Below are positions 44,478 to 53,505 of a stretch of DNA of 64,000 nucleotides, piece after piece (position 1 is the stretch's first letter; each line of letters begins with the position of its first letter). The stretch is from the NCBI RefSeq assembly GCF_900129965.1, contig NZ_FQXM01000021.1:7738-71737 (forward strand), written 5' to 3'. The translations under genes and the position numbers were made by a program. This stretch comes from Clostridium grantii DSM 8605. Lineage in GTDB: Bacteria > Bacillota > Clostridia > Clostridiales > Clostridiaceae. Under the pieces are notes generated by a model. That model saw only the letters and a list, made by a program, of their open reading frames with translations, ran no database searches and was not told the origin of the DNA.

Positions 44478-45656
44478 CTATTTCATTAAATCCAATGATT
44501 CGTTGATATCAGTTTGGCAGGTTGAAGCATCTGGATTTTTTGTTCGTACATCAGAAAGCACAACATCGATGGAGTCATCAATTGTGGTCCATTTGTTAGA
44601 ATCAATAGCCTTAAGTCGTGCGGCTGATTGATCCCACTTAGTTTCAAGATCTTTGGCTCTTTCTTTGGCTGAAGGCATATCATTGTTAACAACATAAGCT
44701 AAGGTATCTTGTTCAATAGCAACAAAATCCATCAGTTCTTGGGAAGTTAGACCCATGGGTGCTGAAGCACGGGCTTCTTCAGCAAGGGTGGATGTTCTCA
44801 TTATGTAGCCGGCAACGGAAACGACTAGAAATAAACTTAGTACAATTGCTACTTGCACGAAGGTATTACCTTTGCTGTTTGTTTCAACAATCGGTTTAAC
44901 AATTAAGTCCTTTTTAGTTAAAGTCAAAAATATGATAGTTACAACAATGGCCAGTAAGAAGATAATACTAGTAATTGTTGCGCCAAAGCCTAAACCACCA
45001 TTTTCATGAGTTTGAGATAGCAAATCTCCAATAGAGGCACCTAGTGGTCGGGTCATAATATAAATAATCCAGAAGGATAAAATCGAATTAAGCCCGAATT
45101 TCCAAGCTATGGACACTGAAATAATGACGCCACAGATAATAAGTCCGGTTACGAGATAACCTAACCCCAATGCTTCTGCCATTAAGTCTCCTGAAGCCGT
45201 ACCTAGTGCAAAAGTGAAGAAGATACTAAGCCAATAGAAGGATTCTCGTTTTGTAGTGAAAATGGAATGAATGGATAGTGTTTTTTCGGAACGGTACCAT
45301 ACGGCAAAGGTTATAACTAAAGCGATACTAAAGAAAATTGTACTAAATTCAAGTGGCACACCGATTTCGTCAGTAAAATAGTCTGTGACTAGTGTACCAA
45401 AAACACTGATTAGGACAACAGATAGCCAGTAAACACTTGGAACATACTTTGTTTTTTTGAATTGAAAGTAAAGAACTATGGCTAATACCACACCCATTGC
45501 CACAGCTGTTCCTACTAATCCGAAGCCCATATTAACGCTTAAAAAGTCTGAGAACGTTTCTCCCACGGTGGTACATAATACTTTGATAATCCAAAAAAAG
45601 ATAGTGATTTGAGGAACTTTGTTAAGCATTTTTTTCATAGTAGTTTGTTTGTTCAT
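44478..45656 (-). CDS. COG4705-like membrane-anchored protein
   Basis: This 392-residue protein has two similar sets of four membrane helices (each beginning with FWIIKVLCTTVGETFSDFL and FYWLSIFFTFALGTASGDLM-like segments), then a linker, a helix (VAIVLSLFLVVSVAGYI) and a C-terminal helical, probably extracytoplasmic domain (residues 300-392). This resembles COG4705/YjcD membrane proteins of unknown function. Start ATG 45656 follows GGAGG. It is transcribed in line with the sigma-factor operon. The unmotivated acidic tail resembles a small sensory domain, but I cannot name it. Confidence 0.7.
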   Translation of the reverse strand: MNKQTTMKKMLNKVPQITIFFWIIKVLCTTVGETFSDFLSVNMGFGLVGTAVAMGVVLAIVLYFQFKKTKYVPSVYWLSVVLISVFGTLVTDYFTDEIGVPLEFSTIFFSIALVITFAVWYRSEKTLSIHSIFTTKRESFYWLSIFFTFALGTASGDLMAEALGLGYLVTGLIICGVIISVSIAWKFGLNSILSFWIIYIMTRPLGASIGDLLSQTHENGGLGFGATITSIIFLLAIVVTIIFLTLTKKDLIVKPIVETNSKGNTFVQVAIVLSLFLVVSVAGYIMRTSTLAEEARASAPMGLTSQELMDFVAIEQDTLAYVVNNDMPSAKERAKDLETKWDQSAARLKAIDSNKWTTIDDSIDVVLSDVRTKNPDASTCQTDINESLDLMK

Positions 45657-45686
45657 AAATTAAAGCCTCCTGTGAAGTTATTTATT

Positions 45687-46619
45687 TTACTTGTTTGTTT
45701 TATTTCCGCATTGAGAGCAGAAATAATCGTTTTTATTTACAGTAGCGTTACAGTGGATGCAAGTGTCGTAGAGCTTATCACCACAAGTTGTGCAATATTG
45801 GTTGTTTTTGTTTTGCATGAGACCACATGAGCGGCAACTAACACCGGATTGTTTATAAATCAAGAACACAAAAACACCAGCAAGATTTGTAAATAATACT
45901 ATAATACCCCATAAAACTGCATTCAGTTTTGCTTTATTTGCATTTGCATAAACCCAGATGGCAACGATAACCCAATAGAGCATAAAGAAAAATGTGGCTA
46001 TTGCGGCTGTGATTTTTAGACTCAAAGTATCACCATGGATAAGTTCATTGCTTTTAATAAAATAAATGCGTTCCCCTGTATTTTGGCAACTAATGTAGCT
46101 TAAAAAATAACGAAATTTATCTTGAGAATTCTGTTGAAAAAAAATTTCATCATTGTGCTCTCGTTGCATGAGATGTTCGTAATCTTGTGAAATATCTGAT
46201 AGAGCTATAGTTTCAATGTTAACTAGACTAAAACTTAGGTTTGGATTTTCTTTTAAAATAAATGCTTTACTTTTTTCAGCTTTGTCAGGCATTAGGGTAA
46301 AAGTTCCTTTTGTAGCAAATTCTGAATTTTGTGCTGAAAATGTGACGTTATTCTTATTATCTAGGATGAGCACATCTAAGATAGTAGGGTTTTTCTGTAC
46401 GAAAGTTGTTAGTTCATCCTTAAGCTCTTTCGTAGATGCTTCATCCTTTTCGATTCTTTCGCTTATAGTGTTATAGGCATATGCAAAGGATATTTTGTCA
46501 CGAAAGACATAGCATAAGTATGACGTGCATGCAATGCTGGCAATGAGTGCAGAAAATGCATAAAATACTATTAATTTCTTGAAATTAATTTTCAGAATCA
46601 GGTTGTTAAAAAAGTTCAT
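45687..46619 (-). CDS. Membrane protein with C-terminal zinc ribbons
   Basis: The 310-residue protein has an N-terminal helix (LIVFYAFSALIASIACTSYL), an extracytoplasmic domain (residues 50-180), two further helices (AAIATFFFMLYWVIVAIWVY, AVLWGIIVLFTNLAGVFVFL) and a cytosolic end with two CxxC pairs (CRSCGLMQNKNNQYCTTCG and CIHCNATVNKNDYFCSQCG), that is a double zinc ribbon. It overlaps the preceding small gene by 4 bases and belongs to the ECF sigma operon. It may be the sensor or anti-sigma partner; that is inference. Confidence 0.7.
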   Translation of the reverse strand: MNFFNNLILKINFKKLIVFYAFSALIASIACTSYLCYVFRDKISFAYAYNTISERIEKDEASTKELKDELTTFVQKNPTILDVLILDNKNNVTFSAQNSEFATKGTFTLMPDKAEKSKAFILKENPNLSFSLVNIETIALSDISQDYEHLMQREHNDEIFFQQNSQDKFRYFLSYISCQNTGERIYFIKSNELIHGDTLSLKITAAIATFFFMLYWVIVAIWVYANANKAKLNAVLWGIIVLFTNLAGVFVFLIYKQSGVSCRSCGLMQNKNNQYCTTCGDKLYDTCIHCNATVNKNDYFCSQCGNKTNK

Positions 46620-46885
46620 ATTGCTCTTCCTCCAAGTTTTTTATTGTTTAACATGATAGGGATGAGGACTAACAGACAGAAAGCGAAATAAATAATAACA
46701 GGTGAAGCTAAAAGGAGTAGGTTTATGCCTATAAAAATCGTGATAATGGGTAAAGTAATAAACAATATACAACCGAGTATAAAGAATTTGGTCCACATTT
46801 CCTCAGATTTTTTTTCACTTATTTCTACACATTTTCTTTGAATTTCACCTTGTAGATTTAAAATAAGTTGGTCTTTTTTATCCAT
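46616..46885 (-). CDS. Small membrane protein of the ECF sigma operon
   Basis: The 89-residue protein has a hydrophilic start (residues 1-30, KCVEISEKKSEEMW) and two membrane helices (FILGCILFITLPIITIFIGI, LLLASPVIIYFAFCLLVLIP). It sits between the sigma factor gene (13 bases upstream) and the zinc-ribbon membrane protein (4-base overlap), the usual position for an anti-sigma factor, but no zinc-binding anti-sigma motif is visible. I do not recognise the family. Confidence 0.7.
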   Translation of the reverse strand: MDKKDQLILNLQGEIQRKCVEISEKKSEEMWTKFFILGCILFITLPIITIFIGINLLLLASPVIIYFAFCLLVLIPIMLNNKKLGGRAI

Positions 46886-46898
46886 GTTAGAATCTCCT

Positions 46899-47420
46899 TT
46901 ACTTAAAAATTTTTCTTAATGTAACCATACCGCTGTGAATTCTGCTTTTTATTGTTTTTATTTGCGTTTTTTGTTTTTCGGCAATTTCCGCCAACGTTAA
47001 TCCTTCCAAATACTTGAGTTTGATAGCTTCAGCTTGTACGTGTGGAAGGTCTGATACTCTCGCTAGTATTTCTTCAAAATCAAGGGATTGAAAATAATCA
47101 AAGGTATAGTCATCGACGGAAATTACAACACTTTCAATATCCACAAACTCAACGCTATTTTTTCTTAAAGAATCAATGTAACATCGTTTGGCTATTGTCA
47201 AGAGATAAGTTGAAAAGGTTGCTGTACCATATACACTATAAGTATCAATGGACTTTATCATTTTCAAAAAAGTTTCTTGAGTGAGGTCATCACTAAGTAT
47301 TTCATTTTCAGTCAGCTTCCTTAAGAATTTTGAAACAAAGGGATAATAATATGAGATTAAGTCGTTAAAAGCTTGTTTGTCTCCTTTTTGACTTGCTAAA
47401 ATTAATAAAATATCATTCAA
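46899..47420 (-). CDS. ECF RNA polymerase sigma factor
   Basis: This 173-residue protein has sigma-70 region 2 (YYPFVSKFLRKLTENEILSD, DLTQETFLKMIKSIDTYS) and region 4 (RVSDLPHVQAEAIKLKYLEG, LTLAEIAEKQKTQIKTIKSR, IHSG). It initiates transcription of a small regulon, probably including its own operon. A possible ECF-type promoter is at 47478-47499. The three downstream genes (46885 to 44478) are likely under its control. The frame is intact. Confidence 0.93.
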   Translation of the reverse strand: MNDILLILASQKGDKQAFNDLISYYYPFVSKFLRKLTENEILSDDLTQETFLKMIKSIDTYSVYGTATFSTYLLTIAKRCYIDSLRKNSVEFVDIESVVISVDDYTFDYFQSLDFEEILARVSDLPHVQAEAIKLKYLEGLTLAEIAEKQKTQIKTIKSRIHSGMVTLRKIFK

Positions 47421-47477
47421 ATGTCCACCTCGTCTTTTATCTTGGAATTTTTCAAAAAATTACTCTCTAACTATTAC

Positions 47478-47499
47478 ACGTAGGAAGTTTAAAAAAGTT
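47478..47499 (-). promoter_or_regulatory. Possible ECF-type promoter of the sigma operon
   Basis: On the minus strand AAC (47499-47497) and CGT (47480-47478) are separated by 16 bases (AAC TTTTTTAAACTTCCTA CGT), a spacing typical of ECF sigma promoters. It lies 58 bases before the sigma start and would allow autoregulation. The evidence is two short motifs only. Confidence 0.3.
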
Positions 47500-47674
47500 G
47501 ATATAAATTCAAAAATAATTTAATTACTTGGGAAATTTCATTCAATTCTAACCTTTTGTTAATATAGTGTCAATGTGCATTTTAAAAATATCAAATTTAA
47601 CGTCATAATTTATTTTTTAGCATTAAATGATTAATTTGCTTATTTGGGAGTGAATATCATAGAAAAATATTACC

Positions 47675-47875
47675 GTGAAAAATTCCGTGGCAAATGGGAA
47701 TAATAATGCAATATTTTCTATTACTCAAGCAAAAAAGTCTTTGAGCAAGGTTGAAAATGATTGCTATAGTGATAATTTTATAGCACCAGAAAAAACATTA
47801 GTTAAGGATTATTTAAATATTTGGATAGATAATCATGCTATAAATCTAGAATCAACGACTTTATATTGTATTTAA
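47675..47875 (+). pseudogene. N-terminal fragment of a tyrosine recombinase/integrase
   Basis: A 66-residue frame (ACPEK-like: SDNFIAPEKTLVKDYLNIWI, DNHAINLESTTLYCI) matches the N-terminal core-binding (SAM-like) domain of phage-type integrases, in which a hydrophilic lead is followed by a helix containing the DYLN.W segment. It has a poor start and breaks off where the Rpn-leader-like sequence (47866) begins, so an insertion or deletion removed the catalytic part. It is a relic. Confidence 0.55.
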
Positions 47876-47960
47876 ATTTGATATAATAATATAAAGTGGT
47901 ATTTTCCAAAAGGATGTGATAACTTTTAATTTTAGTATAGAAAGCATGAATATTTCATAG
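47866..47960 (+). repeat. Remnant of the Rpn-type promoter and leader
   Basis: GTATTTAAATTTGATATAAT, then AATATAAAGTGG and AAAGGATGTGA, is a close copy of the leader upstream of the Rpn gene (1640-1690). The following codons show stops, so only a fossil 5' end of a second Rpn-family gene remains. It joins the integrase fragment directly. Confidence 0.6.
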
Positions 47961-48030
47961 TGCTTTTATTAAAGATTTAGATTTAATAAATGAATGATAC
48001 TAATGATTAAACAAAAAGGAGCTGATAAAT

Positions 48031-48927
48031 TTGTACTTATTTCAGGTTATTTCTTTTATAGTAGAAGTAACCTTTCTTTTAGGCATAGCACTAATATTAA
48101 TATTGAACAGTGATGATTTTCTTGAAAAATGGCTTGAAAGTAGGGTTGGAACTCCAAAAAAGAACTTTAATAATTACATTTTTGATGATAGTAAATATTC
48201 TTATCAAAAGACTAAAGGGGAACTAGGGGTAAAAATTGCTAATAAGATAGTTGCATACGGTTTTGCAGCGTTTTTTATATATTTTGCAATTCCATACGTA
48301 AAAGACATTCCACAATTAGTTACGGGAAATATTGAGTATACAAAATGGCGTGTTTACTCAGTAGAAAAAAGGGATAAAGATCTATATCATCGTATTAATG
48401 TTAATGGGAGAGAGATAAAATTTTTTTTTGAAGGAAACTTGATTGAAGGTAAGAATTATAAAATTGGATATCTAACTAATAGTAAAAGAGGTATTTATTT
48501 AGAGTTGCTTGACGATGATATGAAAACTCCTATAAAAAAGATTGGTTTTCCATTTAAGAGTATTTTATTTTACATAGCATTTTTTATTTGCTTAATTGGA
48601 ATGCTTATATTATCATACAAAATTGGAGAGGTTTATAGGTATAAAATTTTCTTAATTGTATCTTTATTATTTTATCCAATAAGTATTGCTTATTTTGTAT
48701 ACTATGGTTTTAATACGGGAGAGTTGATATCACCCAATAATGTGGGATTCGCAGCTTTAATTGCTGGAGGAGTATGTTTGCTTTTCTTTATTCCATCAAA
48801 GATGTTGGTAACATGGAATAGATGGGATGAGGAAGGCCTTTTGATTTTTGCACAATTTATTGCTGTACTTGAGATTGGTTTTATAATTGCAATTATGTAC
48901 AATTTATATATAATGTTAGTTAAATAA
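48031..48927 (+). CDS. Membrane protein of unknown function
   Basis: The 298-residue protein starts at TTG 48031 after AAAAAGGAGCTGATAA. An N-terminal membrane helix (FIVEVTFLLGIALILILNS), a second (KIVAYGFAAFFIYFAIPYVK), a short extracytoplasmic beta domain (residues 95-165, KWRVYSVEKRDKDLYHRINV) resembling DUF3592-type domains, and three C-terminal helices (ILFYIAFFICLIGMLILSYK, IFLIVSLLFYPISIAYFVYY, LLIFAQFIAVLEIGFIIAIM) are visible. Intact frame; no partner genes are near. Function is unknown. Confidence 0.6.
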   Translation: MYLFQVISFIVEVTFLLGIALILILNSDDFLEKWLESRVGTPKKNFNNYIFDDSKYSYQKTKGELGVKIANKIVAYGFAAFFIYFAIPYVKDIPQLVTGNIEYTKWRVYSVEKRDKDLYHRINVNGREIKFFFEGNLIEGKNYKIGYLTNSKRGIYLELLDDDMKTPIKKIGFPFKSILFYIAFFICLIGMLILSYKIGEVYRYKIFLIVSLLFYPISIAYFVYYGFNTGELISPNNVGFAALIAGGVCLLFFIPSKMLVTWNRWDEEGLLIFAQFIAVLEIGFIIAIMYNLYIMLVK

Positions 48928-49005
48928 AATATGGATTTATATAGAAAAATTGAATAGACATTTTTATTTAGTGTATAATTATGATATAAAATAAAAGGTT
49001 TATTA

Positions 49006-49110
49006 TATAGGGATCACAATGTGAAACTTAATTTATACTTGTTCCAAAAGCTCCGGCTTTTGGGAGTTTTGGGGCATGTATAAATTAATAGTTGAACTGG
49101 GATACCTATA
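49006..49110. repeat. MITE-like element related to 32175-32280
   Basis: TATAGGGATCACAATGTGAA at the left end and ACTGGGATACCTATA at the right are imperfect inverted repeats; inside, AACTTAATTTATAC faces GTATAAATTAATAGTT. The interior differs from the 32-kb copy except for the AACTTAATTTAT lead. It lies directly before the Fic fragment and may have truncated its 5' end. Confidence 0.6.
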
Positions 49111-49122
49111 ATAACTGAAATA

Positions 49123-49424
49123 ATGGTATATATGGGAATGGTGATATATAATTATAAATCACCGCAGCCATACATGGTGGAACCAGAAATGAAGGAATTA
49201 ATATTTGAGTATGATGAAATGAAAAGAACAATGCATCCAGTTCGGCAAGCAGCTTTGTTTCATTTGAAGTTTGAGAGTATTCATCCCTTTATTGATGGAA
49301 ATGGACAAACAGGGAGATTATTGTTAAATTTAGAACTTATGAAAGCCGGGTATCCTGCAATTAATGTAAAATTTGCAGATAGACGTAGATATTATGACTG
49401 CTTTACTGCATACAAAAATGAAAA
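49123..49424 (+). pseudogene. Fic-domain protein fragment
   Basis: About 100 residues read MVIYNYKSPQPYMVEPEMKE, HPVRQAALFHLKFESIHPFI, DGNGQTGRLLLNLELMKAGY, then KFADRRRYYDCFTAYKNEN. This is the core of a Fic AMP-transferase with motif HPFIDGNGQTGR; the first Arg of the HxFxDGNGRxxR motif is Gln, which would weaken ATP binding. The N-terminal part is missing and the frame runs straight into a TOTE-type primase sequence without a stop. It is a chimera formed by deletion and not a natural fusion, so no activity is expected. Confidence 0.7.
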
Positions 49425-50283
49425 TATAGAACTTAAAAAGAAATTAGGGTTAATACCAAAAAGTAACACAAGTCCATATAGGGATATTTTAAACATAGAT
49501 GAAAATAAAGTAATAACTAATGGTATTAATAATTATTCTTCTCCTAAAGAAAAAATAAAGCTATTTCTAAATATATTCAAAGGTAGGGAAGATGTTTTTG
49601 CTTTGAGGTGGGAAGGTGAAAATGGGAAAAGTGGATATAGCCCAGCTTATAGCAATGAGTGGAAAAAAGGGGTTTGTAATAAACCCAAAATAAAATGCTC
49701 TGAATGTTTAAATAGGAATTTAACGAAATATGATGAAGATATGGTTGAAAAACATTTATCAGGTAACAAAGTAGTAGGTATATATGCTTTACTAAAAGAT
49801 GAAACTTGCAACTTTCTAGCGGTGGATTTTGATAAAAAGAGCTGGATGGAGGATGCAAAAGCTTTTAGAGAAACAGTTGTTGAAAATGGGATACCTTTAG
49901 CAGTAGAAAAATCTAGATAAGGAAATGGGGCTCATGTATGGATATTCTTCAAGAAACCGATAAAAGCCTCACAAGCAAGAAAAATTGGAACTTACTTGAT
50001 ATCATTAACTATGGAAAAAAGATACGAAATTGGATTAGACTCTTATGATAGACTTTTTCCTAACCAAGATACCATGCCCAAAGGTGGATTTGGTAATTTA
50101 ATTGCACTCCCGCTTCAAAAAAAAGCAAGAAGTAATGGTAATAGTGAATTTGTGGATGGGAATTTTAATTCTTATGAGGATCAGTGGTTTTATTTATCAA
50201 ATTTGAAAAAGGTAACAATTGAAAAAGTTGAAGAAATATTAAGTATAGTAGAAGAAAGAGAAAAAGAAGAATTAAATCAATAA
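49410..50283 (+). pseudogene. TOTE conflict-system archaeo-eukaryotic primase domain, broken
   Basis: From about NENIELKKKLGLIPK the sequence reads KGREDVFALRWEGENGKSGY, KCSECLNRNLTKYDEDMVEK and GIYALLKDETCNFLAVDFDK, an AEP-type primase with the catalytic AVDFD motif, then EKSR-stop(TAA 49918-49920)-GNGAHVWIFF and FPNQDTMPKGGFGNLIALPL to EEREKEELNQ (stop 50281-50283). TOTE systems combine this primase with helicase and nuclease parts in anti-transposon or anti-phage roles. Here an in-frame stop cuts the primase and the helicase is missing. A possible C-terminal scrap of the same protein (VDDQIPMLERMYKKRVKEYK) is at 50309-50395. Confidence 0.75.
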
Positions 50284-50308
50284 AAAAGTTATAATGGTAT
50301 ATGATTAG

Positions 50309-50395
50309 GTGGATGATCAGATACCTATGCTTGAAAGAATGTATAAGAAGAGAGTTAAAGAGTATAAGAATATAGGGTATGAATTTATAAAGTAA
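50309..50395 (+). pseudogene. Possible C-terminal scrap of a TOTE-type helicase protein
   Basis: A GTG-started 28-residue frame (VDDQIPMLERMYKKRVKEYK, NIGYEFIK) resembles the last residues of the long DEAD-box proteins fused to the TOTE primase. Its place 25 bases after the primase piece suggests a deletion of the helicase region in between. It is too short for certainty. Confidence 0.35.
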
Positions 50396-50467
50396 GGAAT
50401 TACTATCTTAGAAAAAGCATTATAAATATGATTAAAACAAAAGGCATTGATTATATTTTAAATAATT

Positions 50468-50722
50468 TTGAGTGCATATATATTAAAGGATGCTACTTAC
50501 ATAGAAAAGATTAACGAAGGGAAAAGAATTACTGCAAGTTTCGCAAATGCTCATAAAGTTAGTTACTATATGGCAGATGATAACAAAGCAGCTCCACATA
50601 TTTTAAGGAATAAAGACAGAACGGTAAGAACTTTTCCACAGATAATAACATATTGTTATGATAAGTTTAATAAAAGTGAAAAGCTTTTAGAATACATAAA
50701 ATTGATTATTAAAAACATCTAA
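50468..50722 (+). CDS. Small protein of unknown function
   Basis: A 84-residue frame (SAYILKDATYIEKINEGKRI, ANAHKVSYYMADDNKAAPHI, TFPQIITYCYDKFNKSEKLL) shows no family I recognise. The ribosome site is weak and it lies among relics. It may be the C-terminal part of a larger lost gene or a real small protein. The hydrophobic/charged periodicity fits a soluble helical domain. Confidence 0.35.
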   Translation: MSAYILKDATYIEKINEGKRITASFANAHKVSYYMADDNKAAPHILRNKDRTVRTFPQIITYCYDKFNKSEKLLEYIKLIIKNI

Positions 50723-51334
50723 AATAATTTCTGGACTACTAGTTTTTCAATGAAAGAAGAGCCCTTTTTTTGCCCTCCCTTTGCCCACCTGTGGAACAAA
50801 ATAGAAGAGAATACATTGGTATAAATTAACACATAAAAAGCTGTAAAGGAGCTATTTAAGCGGCATAATAACTTTTGTCATTTGTCAAAGTTATTGGCAA
50901 TATAGTTCTAGTACTTTTATTAAGTACATTAGTAGGTTATATGGTAAACTATAAATTAAATATATAGTATAGAAAACGGTGATAAAAAAATTACTTTGAC
51001 ACAAGTGAATTTTTATTTAAAATGTTTAAAAGAATTGTTACTTTTAATGCGATAATCCCAATTGATTCTATTGAAATGTTAGGAGAGGAGAAAGTGGGAA
51101 AAGAACCAATGAAAGATATCTATATATAGAAAGTAATGGTATGAATGATTGGAAATTCTGGGATGAATATATAGAAAAAGTGGTGGATTGGGTATCATAA
51201 AGTCAATAAATTAGAAAAAACAAAAGATCTTAAATTTAAACTAGTAGCGATTATAAGCTGCTAGTTTTTTTATTAGAATTAGAATATATGAAAAGTTTTA
51301 TGTAATATTTGTATAGTTTGAGAAGTGAGGTTTG
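50723..51334. other. Gene remnants without an intact CDS
   Basis: The stretch holds a broken hydrophobic tail (KVIGNIVLVLLLSTLVGYMV, about 50887-50970), then two frames that look like one gene cut by a frameshift (FKRIVTFNAIIPIDSIEMLG near 51020 and YLYIESNGMNDWKFWDEYIE to VVDWVS, stop near 51200). Neither is assignable. A terminator at 51238 follows. I see no RNA gene or CRISPR. Confidence 0.3.
51238..51271 (+). terminator. Hairpin terminator
   Basis: AAACTAGTAGC / GCTGCTAGTTT with an 8-base loop and a T-tract to 51271. Confidence 0.75.
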
Positions 51335-51508
51335 TTAGTTATTAGATGTATTATGATTTTTTATAAATAGTTGGTATTCATAAATAAGAAGATCCAATTC
51401 TTCACTGGCTTTAATAACTTCGCTAGACAAAAGATTTGATGAATCTTTTTCTATTAGAGAATTTAAATAATTTCTTTTTTCTTCTAAGTAAGTAGAACTA
51501 TATTCCAT
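51335..51508 (-). CDS. Spo0E-like sporulation regulatory aspartyl-phosphate phosphatase
   Basis: A 57-residue gene starts at ATG 51508, with GGGGAGG 8 bases upstream. The product contains the Spo0E signature (VIKASEELDLLIYEYQ; SxELD core) between two short helices. Spo0E proteins dephosphorylate Spo0A~P and so delay sporulation. The length (57) is typical for the family. It stands alone, and no promoter was tested. Its presence supports a spore-forming host. Confidence 0.85.
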   Translation of the reverse strand: MEYSSTYLEEKRNYLNSLIEKDSSNLLSSEVIKASEELDLLIYEYQLFIKNHNTSNN

Positions 51509-51939
51509 GACTAGGACCTCCCCAATAACGCTCTATGCTTTATATAATACATTGAAGAGGATATTTTTTATATCAATGAAGATATAATTATTTTTTCTAA
51601 TTTTAAAAGGAAGAATGATTTTGAATAAGTAAACAAAAAATTTCATATAAAAGAATTAGAATTTATCTATACTAAAGAAAATATATTTATTTTATTTAGT
51701 ATAGATAAATAGCCATAAAAGTCACGAAATAACTTATCAATTTAGAAAACATATCAATATATTTTTTATTAAAAGTATATTGGAATTTATTACATTAAAA
51801 TTGTGAGGAAAACTTATTGTCATAAGATTACAATCTACCATAATTCATCTCAGGTTTTTTCACCTATAGTTATTAATGGAAGTGAAAATAGTTTGATTTT
51901 AAAATTTTAGTAGCAAGATGTCCATAATTGATAAATTTT
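51509..51939. other. Non-coding stretch
   Basis: 430 AT-rich bases; a possible weak hairpin is near 51655-51715 (TTTATCTATACTAAA...TTTAGTATAGATAAA arms), which may terminate the Spo0E-side or the CrtI-side transcript. No gene is visible. Confidence 0.5.
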
Positions 51940-53430
51940 CTATAAATTACTTAGTATCTCTTGAACTAAAAGTTTGCTGGAAAGTAACACAATAGAAACC
52001 CCAGGCCCGGGATGAACGGAGCTGCCCACAAAATATAAATTTTTTATAGTGTCTGATTTTAAGTGAGGTCTAAAATAATTTGTTTGTGTAAGGGTAGGAC
52101 TGAGTCCAAAAGCTGTTCCTCCATAGGAATTAAAGCTATCCTTTAAATCTTTTGGTGTGAAATAGCTTTCGTATAAAATATTTGATTCTATATCTTCAAG
52201 ACCATTAATCTTTTCAATAGTGTAAAGAATCTTATCTCTCAAAAGTTTAATTGTAGTATCATCCCAAGTTATGGTATGAAAAAATAGATTAGGTACACGA
52301 ACTACTATATTCAAGCATTCCCCTTGGATTTCTATCATGGTGCTGTCAATTTTAGTAGGACAATACATATAAAAAGAGGGTTCAGTTGGTAAATGACCTG
52401 TAAAAGCAAAATCTACGTTCTCTTTAAAGTTATCATTTAAAAATAAGTTATGAACTGAAAGTATAGGATATTTTTTCTTTAACCCTAAATAGATAATAAA
52501 GGTGGAGCAAGAGTATTTTAGGTTATTTAACTTAATAGGGGTATATTTTTCTTTATAGATATCATTTTTTATAAGTTTATCCATTGTATAAGGAAAGTCA
52601 GCATTACTTATTACTAAATCTCCAAAAATCTCTTTTTTATTTTTAGACTTTATACCAACAGCTCTACCATTAGAAATTAAAATTTCATCTACAGTATAAT
52701 CAGTTATAATTTTTCCACCTAAATGGGAGATGACTTTTTCTAAAGCTTTAACATATGAGTACATGCCGCCTTTTAAATGCCACAAACCGTAAAGCTGACA
52801 TACTACAGGTATTAAAGTGTAAATACTTGGCCCCTCATAAGGAGATACTCCTACGTAGAGGGCTTGATAGTACAAGCTTTTTCGAAGGTTTTCATCATTA
52901 ATGTAATTTGAAATCAGTTCATGTGAGGTAGAAAATGTTTTTGTTTTTAAGGCTTTTGCTAAGGTTGAAGCATTGAAAAAATCCAATTTATTTTCAAAGG
53001 ATTTTTGTAAAAAGTTTTCATTAGCAATGACATATCTTTCATATATTTCAGAGAGTAATTTCATATAACCTATGGAATCCTTACTTGAAATTGATTCTAG
53101 AGTTTTTATTAGGGATACTAAATCAGTAGAAAAATCATAGTGAATATCATTGGGATAAAAGCAGCGATAGGTAGGATCAACCTTAATAAATTCTAAATAA
53201 TCTTCATAATTTACATTGGCATAATTAAAAACTTCTTCATAAATTTCACGATTCATTAAAAGTGAAGCTGTTAAGTCAAAGGTAAAGGGAGAATGAACTC
53301 GTTGATTTGTTCTCCCTCCAATAGTTTTTTCTTTTTCATAAATTTCAACATTATACCCTTTGCTGAGTAATCTTACAGCTGTAGATAAGCCGCCAATACC
53401 TGAACCTATAATTATTGCTAAGTTCTTCAT
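51940..53430 (-). CDS. CrtI/CrtN-type carotenoid (phytoene) desaturase-like FAD oxidoreductase
   Basis: The 496-residue flavoprotein begins IIIGSGIGGLSTAVRLLSKG, with the FAD-binding GxGxxG and an acidic end at EIYEKEKTIGGRTNQR, and ends YFVGSSVHPGPGVSIVLLSS, the conserved C-terminal CrtI block. The middle has FAFTGHLPTEPSFYMYCPTK, also typical of the phytoene desaturase/dehydrosqualene desaturase family. No phytoene synthase (crtB/crtM) is nearby, so the substrate may be something else. The frame is intact; GAGGTGAAT precedes the start ATG 53430. Confidence 0.85.
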   Translation of the reverse strand: MKNLAIIIGSGIGGLSTAVRLLSKGYNVEIYEKEKTIGGRTNQRVHSPFTFDLTASLLMNREIYEEVFNYANVNYEDYLEFIKVDPTYRCFYPNDIHYDFSTDLVSLIKTLESISSKDSIGYMKLLSEIYERYVIANENFLQKSFENKLDFFNASTLAKALKTKTFSTSHELISNYINDENLRKSLYYQALYVGVSPYEGPSIYTLIPVVCQLYGLWHLKGGMYSYVKALEKVISHLGGKIITDYTVDEILISNGRAVGIKSKNKKEIFGDLVISNADFPYTMDKLIKNDIYKEKYTPIKLNNLKYSCSTFIIYLGLKKKYPILSVHNLFLNDNFKENVDFAFTGHLPTEPSFYMYCPTKIDSTMIEIQGECLNIVVRVPNLFFHTITWDDTTIKLLRDKILYTIEKINGLEDIESNILYESYFTPKDLKDSFNSYGGTAFGLSPTLTQTNYFRPHLKSDTIKNLYFVGSSVHPGPGVSIVLLSSKLLVQEILSNL

Positions 53431-53505
53431 AATTCACCTCATTTATTAATGGATACAAACATTCTATATTGTGATAGGATATTTGTTATACTAAAAGGCT
53501 AGTTT

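Noticed and set aside
49577..49858. Minus-strand 93-residue frame in the primase region
   Set aside because: It overlaps the conserved primase codons on the plus strand and has no homology I can see.
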